A stretch of 5,453 nt of DNA from an uncultured Saprospiraceae bacterium (GTDB lineage Bacteria; Bacteroidota; Bacteroidia; Chitinophagales; Saprospiraceae): NCBI GenBank assembly GCA_937930625.1, contig CALHBW010000428.1:1-5453 (forward strand). Direction: 5' to 3'. The notes under the pieces were generated by a model. It was not told the origin of the DNA, did not search any database, and saw only the letters and a list, made by a program, of their open reading frames with translations. The position numbers and the translations under genes are program-made. Positions 1 to 4,206 of the stretch are shown in pieces. Each line of letters starts with the position of its first letter. The first letter of the stretch is position 1.

Positions 1-137
1 ACCTCGCCCTCCAACGCGCCAAAACCCTCGAATCTCACCACGCCACTCCCAACAAACCCAACCACCAAAAAGCCCCTTGCACTATGGTACATCATTTAGT
101 AGAAAAACTATTGGAAACAGGAAGGAAAGAAGTTTGA
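1..137 (+). CDS. C-terminal end of an unrecognised protein (5' truncated by window)
   Basis: Reading from position 3, 44 codons are open up to the TGA at 135-137. The tail is Lys/His/Pro/Asn-rich at first and ends in a plausible amphipathic helix (MVHHLVEKLLETGRKEV). Another frame is open for a similar distance, but its residues are Pro/Thr/Asn-rich and it runs on into AT-rich intergenic-looking DNA, so I prefer this one. The base composition is clearly more GC-rich than the DNA that follows, which supports an end of coding near 137. I do not recognise the family, and 44 residues are too few to name one. No hairpin with a T-run follows the stop closely. Confidence 0.6.
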   Translation, partial: LALQRAKTLESHHATPNKPNHQKAPCTMVHHLVEKLLETGRKEV

Positions 138-457
138 ATCGCTTTTCTACTAATCTTCTTCAAATATATTTTACCAAAATAATCCCAAAAAAGTTATTCC
201 TATAAAAAGTCCATTTTTTAGTATATTAATTAATTGGTAATCAGTAATTTAGATTAATTTTTAATATTATTTAAAAATACCTAAAGTAATTATTTTGGTT
301 TGTTGAAATCATCAAATATGTGCAACTTTGTCACCGTACAGGTTATTTAACACATTAACCCTGAAAAAACACTTTTTTCTGAAATCTCAACTTCCAAAAA
401 GCAACTTCCAAAATTTATACTATACATATTTTTTTAATTCACTAAAAAATAACTACT
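138..457. other. AT-rich intergenic region, 320 bases, no gene seen
   Basis: No credible coding frame is visible on either strand. It holds a short A/T hairpin (GAAAAAA at 363-369 facing TTTTTTC at 373-379) and a weak inverted pair around it (CAGGTTA at 339-345 facing TAACCCTG at 356-363, with a bulge). A possible Bacteroidota promoter for the gene at 458 is TTG at 303-305, 17 bases, then CAACTTTG at 323-330, which matches TAnnTTTG except at its first base. That would give a leader of about 120 bases. The match is imperfect and I hold it at low confidence. The leader just before 458 is A/T-rich with no Shine-Dalgarno. Confidence 0.5.
388..413. repeat. Short direct tandem repeat, 14-base period
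   Basis: CAACTTCCAAAAAG at 388-401 is followed at once by CAACTTCCAAAA at 402-413, giving just under two copies. It lies 45 bases before the start of the arrestin-like gene, within its probable leader or promoter. It may be a replication-slippage duplication or a pair of protein-binding half sites; nothing in the sequence decides between these. Confidence 0.6.
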
Positions 458-952
458 ATGAGTTTCTTTAAAAATTTGAAAAATAAAATGGGTATCGGCG
501 GTGTCGTTATCGAATTGGACATTCCCGACCATGCCAAAAAATCAGATGATTTTATTGCCGGTAAATTCGTCGTAAGCACTAAAAGCGAACAACATGTGAA
601 AGACATCAGCGTGAAGTTGATAGAGGAACGGACGACGGGCAGGGGCGACGACAGAAAAACACAGGAAAAAATACGCGGTGAGTACAAAATCTCTGAAAGT
701 TTTGACATTGCACCCGGCGACACCAAGGAATTTAGCTTTGAACTGCCCTTTGCGGCGGGGGCAGAGTGGAGAGATTTGAAAGGCGGAGAGGTCAATATCG
801 GAGGTATGAAAACCGACCTGCTCAAATCCGTAGGCAAATTGGCAGCTGCTGCCTCCAATGAAACCGTAGAACATTACATCAAAGTAGTCACCAATGTAGA
901 AAGTGCATGGCGCAACCCCTCCAAAAAACAACGTATTACATTACTCCGATGA
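458..952 (+). CDS. Arrestin-fold, Spo0M (SpoOM domain)-like protein
   Basis: 164 residues. The N-terminus MSFFKNLKNKMGIGG and the layout that follows resemble the sporulation-control protein Spo0M of Bacillus: a strand with an acidic start, a 'F-IAGKFVV' strand near 32-39, 'HVKDISVKLIEE' at 46-57, a charged loop with DDRK at 64-67, 'YKISESFDIAPGDTKEFSFELPF' around 76-98, and a late 'YIKVV' strand at 140-144. Spo0M proteins have an arrestin-like beta-sandwich and are thought to act as cytoplasmic scaffolds; no enzymatic residues are expected. Bacillus Spo0M is about 250 residues, so this protein covers roughly the N-terminal arrestin half. A Gly/Ala/Lys-rich stretch at about 101-134 separates the last strands and looks like a family-specific insert. 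The ATG is the first in frame after a TAA at 443-445. It is monocistronic, with a strong terminator 41 bases downstream. Assignment rests on pattern memory; a fold-level call is safer than a functional one. Confidence 0.7.
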   Translation: MSFFKNLKNKMGIGGVVIELDIPDHAKKSDDFIAGKFVVSTKSEQHVKDISVKLIEERTTGRGDDRKTQEKIRGEYKISESFDIAPGDTKEFSFELPFAAGAEWRDLKGGEVNIGGMKTDLLKSVGKLAAAASNETVEHYIKVVTNVESAWRNPSKKQRITLLR

Positions 953-993
953 ATTTTAAAGAAATTAGATGACGACCTAACACACTTTAGTGG

Positions 994-1043
994 AGCGCGA
1001 ATAAGGATATCGACGACCTTTTCGCGCTTTTTTTGCTTTTTTT
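994..1043 (+). terminator. Rho-independent terminator of the Spo0M-like gene
   Basis: AGCGCGAA (994-1001) pairs with TTCGCGCT (1021-1028). After a one-base bulge (T1002) the stem continues with AAGG (1003-1006) against CCTT (1017-1020), making 12 base pairs around a 10-base loop. T runs follow at 1029-1034 and 1037-1043. The minus strand has no T tract on the far side, so it serves the plus-strand gene ending at 952. Confidence 0.9.
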
Positions 1044-1256
1044 CGAGTGAAAACTCCCTATTTATCTTGAATAAATTGCTGAAAACGCATGATTGTTTTA
1101 ATTAGAAATTAATGCACACGAATGATTGTGTAACATATTGATAACTAATTATTTGTTGTGTTATAAATACTTTGTTCAAAATTAAGTTTTGACCCTAAAA
1201 GGCGTTTTTTGACGGTTTTTTAGTCGTTTTTAGCGGATTTCAACTAAAAAAACTAA
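1044..1256. other. AT-rich intergenic stretch without a gene
   Basis: Together with the flanking terminator, promoter and leader this belongs to a 396-base gap between 952 and 1349. I see no coding frame. It contains three imperfect T-tract units of about 12 bases (1202-1236, each with a GGCG/ACGG/GTCG-like start followed by TTTTT) and a 9-base inverted pair, TTTTTTAGT at 1216-1224 facing ACTAAAAAA at 1243-1251, just upstream of the promoter candidate. ATGATTGT occurs twice, near 1089 and 1122. T-tract phasing could bend the DNA or form an upstream element, but that is speculation. Confidence 0.45.
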
Positions 1257-1287
1257 TTCGTATCCAATCCAAAGCCCTGTAAATTTG
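1257..1287 (+). promoter_or_regulatory. Bacteroidota-type promoter candidate (-33/-7)
   Basis: TAAATTTG at 1280-1287 is an exact match to the TAnnTTTG -7 element of the Bacteroidota primary sigma factor. Twenty bases upstream is TTC (1257-1259), one mismatch from the -33 TTG. Transcription would begin near 1294, giving a leader of about 55 bases to the ATG at 1349. It lies in the right place for the orphan gene, and I found no equally good match elsewhere in the window. Confidence 0.5.
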
Positions 1288-1348
1288 TGGTATCATTTAA
1301 CGATTGATATTCAATTCCAACACTTTTACACCATATAAAATTGGAATC

Positions 1349-1735
1349 ATGGCACACACAAGCACTCATACATACTATCCGCAAAATACAAGAAGCCGAT
1401 TTGAGCGAGTTTATAAGCATACCTTGCTCAATTTTACACGCTCGGAAAATGCTCCAAGTAATACAGCCTTACAGATACTTGGTTTGTTGTCTGATGCGCC
1501 AAATCATCATTTGATTCATGCCCTTGAATTGTGGTTGTTTTGTGAAGCCCGAAAAATTTATAACACTGTCGAGAAAGCTCCTCTTCGCGAAAAGGTCATC
1601 CGTCGTGATATTATAAGACCTTTTATTATGCAATTATCGCCCGAACTCCGCCGAAACCAAACGCAAGATGTCGAACAATTGGTGTTCAAAACACTCGAAC
1701 ACATGGGCTTTGGTCGCAATAATACGCTCAATTAA
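1349..1735 (+). CDS. Hypothetical protein, 128 residues, orphan
   Basis: I do not recognise a family. The protein is soluble-looking and mostly helical. It has a Thr/His/Tyr-rich start (MAHTSTHTYYPQNTRSRF), a helix around 38-72 containing HHLIHALELWLFCEARKIY, a strongly charged stretch (REKVIRRDIIRPF) and a C-terminal helix (QDVEQLVFKTLEHMGF). There is no signal peptide or membrane segment. An in-frame TTG at 1304 would add 15 residues, but it lies only about 10 bases after the predicted transcription start and the added residues look like leader, so I choose the ATG at 1349. The gene sits alone between an exact -7 box and a good terminator, which argues that it is a real expressed unit. It converges on purB. 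Function unknown. Confidence 0.75.
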   Translation: MAHTSTHTYYPQNTRSRFERVYKHTLLNFTRSENAPSNTALQILGLLSDAPNHHLIHALELWLFCEARKIYNTVEKAPLREKVIRRDIIRPFIMQLSPELRRNQTQDVEQLVFKTLEHMGFGRNNTLN

Positions 1736-1760
1736 TTCATAACAGTTTACAAAGATCATG

Positions 1761-1793
1761 GAGCGACAAGCATAAGTTTGTCGCTCTTTTCTT
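1761..1793 (+). terminator. Rho-independent terminator of the orphan gene
   Basis: GAGCGACAA (1761-1769) pairs perfectly with TTGTCGCTC (1778-1786) around an 8-base loop, followed by TTTTCTT (1787-1793). It lies 25 bases after the stop at 1735. On the minus strand the bases beyond the stem (CATGATCTTTG) are not a T-run, so it is a weak candidate for terminating purB from the other side. Confidence 0.88.
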
Positions 1794-1814
1794 ATTGAAA
1801 AACAATGGATAGAC

Positions 1815-3149
1815 TCAGATTTTTCCCACATAATTCTCCGGCGAAATCACCCTCAATTCAGCTTTCACCTCCTCACTCACCTCTAATTTCGCTATAAAAT
1901 CCTGAATATCCGTTTTAGAAATTGCCGATTTTCCACGCGTCAATTCTTTTAATGCTTCATATGGTTTCGGGTAATTTTCGCGCCGCAAAATATTCTGTAT
2001 CGCTTCCGCCACTACCGCCCAATTTGCCTCCAAATCCGCTTTTAATTTAGCTTCATTCAACAGCAATTTATCCAAGCCTTTGAGGATAGATTTGAATGCT
2101 ATTAAGGTGTGACCAATCGGTACGCCTACATTCCGCAAGACCGTACTATCCGTCAAATCCCGTTGCAACCGCGAAACAGGTAATTTTTCTGCCAAATGCC
2201 CGAAAATTGCATTTGCCATACCAAGATTACCTTCCGCATTTTCAAAATCAATCGGATTCACCTTATGTGGCATTGCCGATGAACCCACTTCTCCCGTTAT
2301 GGTTTTTTGTTTGAAATAATCCATCGAAATATACGTCCACATATCACGGCAGAGGTCTATAAGAATGGTATTGATACGCGATAAAGCATGAAAAAGCGCG
2401 CCAAGATTGTCGTAATGTTCAATTTGCGTAGTAGGGTGAGAACGCTGTAATTGAAGGCGATTATTGACAAAATCATCTGCAAATGTACGCCAGTCAATAT
2501 CAGGATACGCGACATGGTGGGCATTGAAATTGCCTGTCGCGCCGCCAAATTTAGCAGAAAAAGGAACAGCTTTCAATTGCTTAAATTGCACATTCAATCG
2601 CTCACTGAATACCTCAATTTCTTTGCCGAGCAGGGTAGGAGAGGCAGCTTGCCCGTGTGTACGTGCGAGCATAGGTATGTGCGCCCATTCGCGTGTGAGC
2701 GTCTGCAATTTTTCGATTATTTTTACAAAAAAAACATCATAGACTTCCTGCAAAGCCGCTTTCAAAGAAAGCGGTACAGCCGTATTATTAATGTCTTGTG
2801 AAGTGAGTGCAAAGTGAATAAATTCTTTCCATTGACCAAGTCCCAAATCATCAAATTCTTCTTTCAAAAAATACTCTACCGCCTTGACATCGTGATTGGT
2901 ACGTCGCTCAATTTCTTTAATTCGAGCCGCTTGTGTTTGGTCAAAATAACGCGTAATTCCACGTACTCGCTCAACATTATGCGTACCAAAGCCGTTTAAT
3001 TGTGGCAAAGGCAATTCGCAAAGCGCGATAAAATATTCGACTTCGACTTGCACCCGATATTTAATTAAGGCAAATTCGGAAAAATAAGCAGACAATTCCT
3101 GCGTTTTACTTTGATAACGCCCGTCAATGGGCGAGATAGCTGTAAGCAT
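1815..3149 (-). CDS. purB: Adenylosuccinate lyase
   Basis: 444 residues, close to the roughly 456 of E. coli PurB, and apparently complete. The enzyme releases fumarate twice in purine synthesis: SAICAR to AICAR in the IMP pathway, and adenylosuccinate to AMP. It belongs to the fumarase/aspartase superfamily and is normally a cytoplasmic homotetramer with shared active sites. Visible motifs are LTAISPIDGRY at the N-terminus (2-12), TNHDVKAVEYFL (84-95), TSQDINNTA (116-124), ARTHGQAASPT (162-172) with catalytic-type His165, and the superfamily signature GSSAMPHKVNPIDFEN (289-304) carrying the mobile-loop serine (290 or 291) plus Lys and Asn. The N-terminal IDGRY and the DFENAEGN continuation mark the E. 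coli-like subtype. The start is ATG at 3149-3147; the heptamer repeat array abuts it directly upstream. It is convergent with the orphan gene and divergent from the DUF697-SHOCT gene, with no purine neighbour in the window. Confidence 0.97.
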   Translation of the reverse strand: MLTAISPIDGRYQSKTQELSAYFSEFALIKYRVQVEVEYFIALCELPLPQLNGFGTHNVERVRGITRYFDQTQAARIKEIERRTNHDVKAVEYFLKEEFDDLGLGQWKEFIHFALTSQDINNTAVPLSLKAALQEVYDVFFVKIIEKLQTLTREWAHIPMLARTHGQAASPTLLGKEIEVFSERLNVQFKQLKAVPFSAKFGGATGNFNAHHVAYPDIDWRTFADDFVNNRLQLQRSHPTTQIEHYDNLGALFHALSRINTILIDLCRDMWTYISMDYFKQKTITGEVGSSAMPHKVNPIDFENAEGNLGMANAIFGHLAEKLPVSRLQRDLTDSTVLRNVGVPIGHTLIAFKSILKGLDKLLLNEAKLKADLEANWAVVAEAIQNILRRENYPKPYEALKELTRGKSAISKTDIQDFIAKLEVSEEVKAELRVISPENYVGKI

Positions 3150-3237
3150 ACGAGTTACGAGTTTCGGGTTACGAGTTTCGGCTTAGAAGTAACGAAAAAA
3201 TAACTCGCAACCCGCAACCCGCAACCCGTAACCCGCA
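3150..3237. repeat. Facing arrays of 7-base repeats forming a hairpin (AACYCGN family)
   Basis: The left arm has four 7-base units in register (3150-3156, 3157-3163, 3164-3170, 3171-3177: ACGAGTT or TCGGGTT) and a degenerate fifth (3178-3184). The right arm has five units of the complementary type (3202-3208, 3209-3215, 3216-3222, 3223-3229, 3230-3236: AACTCGC, AACCCGC, AACCCGT). The arms are separated by 17 mostly A-rich bases. The best stem pairs 3163-3181 with 3219-3237 with three mismatches, including 9 perfect pairs (CGGGTTACG at 3165-3173). The array fills the purB side of the divergent purB/DUF697 gap and ends at the purB start codon. No open frame or T-run suggests a gene or terminator. 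Confidence 0.85.
3211..3234 (-). other. G-quadruplex motif in the purB leader
   Basis: The minus strand carries four GGG runs with exactly four bases between each (complements of CCC at 3211-3213, 3218-3220, 3225-3227, 3232-3234). This satisfies the usual G3N1-7 four-tract rule. It arises from the GCGGGTT heptamer units. It is on the sense strand for purB, with its nearest G run about 60 bases before the ATG, so it could exist in the purB mRNA if transcription starts upstream of 3234. Whether it folds as a quadruplex or in the competing hairpin is unknown. Confidence 0.55.
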
Positions 3238-3354
3238 TTTAATCGCAAAACTCGGATAATTTGTCGTAAAAACTTTCATACAAACGATATTTTTCATTAA
3301 TTCGCAAAAAAAATATTAACCGTTAACCATTAATAATTAAATATTGCAAAAATT
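3238..3354. other. Remainder of the purB/DUF697 divergent intergenic region
   Basis: This 117-base AT-rich stretch must hold the promoters for both divergent genes unless they lie inside the repeat. I found no exact TAnnTTTG box. Near matches with wrong spacing are TAATTTG at 3257-3263 (plus) and TATCGTTTG at 3289-3281 (minus). TTAACCGTTAACC (3317-3329 region) contains a GTTAAC palindrome next to the start of the DUF697 gene and could be an operator, without further support. Confidence 0.35.
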
Positions 3355-4068
3355 ATGATGCGAAAATATAAATCAGACAATACAGATGAATTAGTAGGTT
3401 CGATAATTCGAAACCACATTGTATGGTCTATGGGAGCAGGGTTGATTCCTTTGCCAATTGCTGATATAGCTGCGGTCAGTGCTGTTCAGTTGGATATGGT
3501 CAAACAAATGAGCCGTGTATATGATGTCAATTTTGATGAAATGCAAGGCAAAACGCTCATTACGACCCTCGTAGGGTCAAGCATGGCGCGTGTAGCTGCA
3601 AGTGCAGTCAAATTGATTCCGGGAATCGGTTCTTTAGTGGGTAGTGTGGCAATGCCTGTACTATCAGGTGCATCTACTTTCGCGCTTGGTCAGGTCTTTA
3701 AGCAACACTTTGAAACGGGTGGTACATTCCTTGATTTTGATGTCGATAGATTGCGAAAGTATTACACTGAGCAATTTGAGAAAGGTAAAAAAGTAGCCGA
3801 AGACATCAAGCGAGAAGAAGACGAGAAAAAAGCTCAAGCAGAAGCCGCTTCTGACGAAGAACCCACCAAAAAGAAAACAACCCGCCGCCGAAAAGCACCA
3901 CCTGCCGAAACACCCGAACCAACACCCAACGAAGCCGTCTCCGACGAACCTGACACGATGGACGGCGCGCTCAAAAAGCTCCAAGACCTCGCCAAATTAC
4001 GCGACGACGGCGTGATTACAGAGGCAGAGTTTCAGAAAATGAAACAAAAAATGATGAACAAATTTTAA
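3355..4068 (+). CDS. DUF697-like membrane-associated protein with C-terminal SHOCT domain
   Basis: 237 residues in three parts. Residues about 12-118 resemble DUF697 proteins: a polar start, then Gly/Ala/Ile-rich hydrophobic segments with the pattern GLIPLPIADIAAVSAVQLDM (29-48), KQMSRVYDV (50-58), and a second hydrophobic block from about 68 to 115 containing two glycine hairpins (LIPGIGSLVGS near 87-97). These probably insert in or lie on the membrane. Residues about 133-200 are a charged, low-complexity linker, first Lys/Glu-rich and likely coiled-coil or helical, then KKKTTRRRK (172-180) and Pro/Glu/Thr-rich. Residues 203-237 match SHOCT, a short C-terminal oligomerisation-type domain: LKKLQDLAKLRDDGVITEAEF followed by a Lys/Met tail. 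DUF697 domains often occur with or beside GTPases, but none is in the window. The start could be the ATG at 3355 or 3358; a TAA at 3334-3336 closes the frame upstream. There is no Shine-Dalgarno. Precise function unknown. Confidence 0.85.
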   Translation: MMRKYKSDNTDELVGSIIRNHIVWSMGAGLIPLPIADIAAVSAVQLDMVKQMSRVYDVNFDEMQGKTLITTLVGSSMARVAASAVKLIPGIGSLVGSVAMPVLSGASTFALGQVFKQHFETGGTFLDFDVDRLRKYYTEQFEKGKKVAEDIKREEDEKKAQAEAASDEEPTKKKTTRRRKAPPAETPEPTPNEAVSDEPDTMDGALKKLQDLAKLRDDGVITEAEFQKMKQKMMNKF

Positions 4069-4069
4069 G

Positions 4070-4182
4070 GATTTTTGATTCGGTGATTTTTGATTTTTGA
4101 TTGTATTGATTCTTATTTCGCATAGCGAAAATAAATCTAAAATCACTCAATCAAAAATCAAAAATCAAAAATCATTTTTTTT
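4070..4182 (+). repeat. Facing arrays of 7-base TCAAAAA repeats: long hairpin with T8 tail
   Basis: The left arm has GATTTTTG at 4070-4077 and then a run of TGATTTT units from 4084. The right arm has three exact TCAAAAA units (4151-4157, 4158-4164, 4165-4171) plus TCA. A perfect 20-base inverted repeat joins 4084-4103 to 4148-4167. An inner hairpin sits between them: TTTCGC at 4116-4121 with GCGAAA at 4125-4130 around ATA. T8 follows at 4175-4182. The stop codon of the DUF697-SHOCT gene is at 4066-4068, so this can act as its terminator, although the outer stem is nearly all A-T. It leaves only 24 bases before the next gene. Confidence 0.85.
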
Positions 4183-4194
4183 CTTCCATAAAAA

Positions 4195-4199
4195 GGAAG
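4195..4199 (+). promoter_or_regulatory. Shine-Dalgarno-like site of the flavoprotein gene
   Basis: GGAAG (within AAAAAGGAAGC) lies 7 bases before the ATG at 4207. It stands out because the starts at 458, 1349 and 3355 lack such a site. It supports ATG 4207 as the start; a TAA at 4189-4191 closes the frame upstream. Confidence 0.6.
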
Positions 4200-4206
4200 C
4201 ACACAC

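Noticed and set aside
442..931. Minus-strand open frames opposite the Spo0M-like gene
   Set aside because: They overlap a gene with recognisable family features and have no supporting motifs or start context; they are shadows.
1304..1348. TTG at 1304 as start of the orphan protein, adding 15 residues
   Set aside because: It is too close to the predicted transcription start, and the added residues look like untranslated leader. The ATG at 1349 fits better.
1761..1793. Bidirectional terminator shared by the orphan gene and purB
   Set aside because: Read from the minus strand the stem is not followed by a T-run, so only the plus-strand role is supported.
2096..2999. Several plus- and minus-strand open frames inside purB
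   Set aside because: All lie within the coding sequence of a complete, clearly recognised adenylosuccinate lyase, and their translations are low-complexity or unlike any family.
3150..3237. CRISPR array interpretation of the heptamer repeats
   Set aside because: Units are seven bases with no spacers between them and the two arms are in opposite orientation, so it is a tandem/inverted microsatellite, not CRISPR.
3281..3289. TATCGTTTG on the minus strand as the purB -7 box
   Set aside because: The spacer inside the motif is three bases instead of two, and the nearest TTG gives only a 15-base gap, so it falls outside the known promoter pattern.
3664..3984. Minus-strand open frame opposite the DUF697-SHOCT gene, rich in Phe, Gly and Cys
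   Set aside because: Its composition is the complement of the Lys/Glu-rich linker codons of the real gene; it has no start context and no neighbour support.
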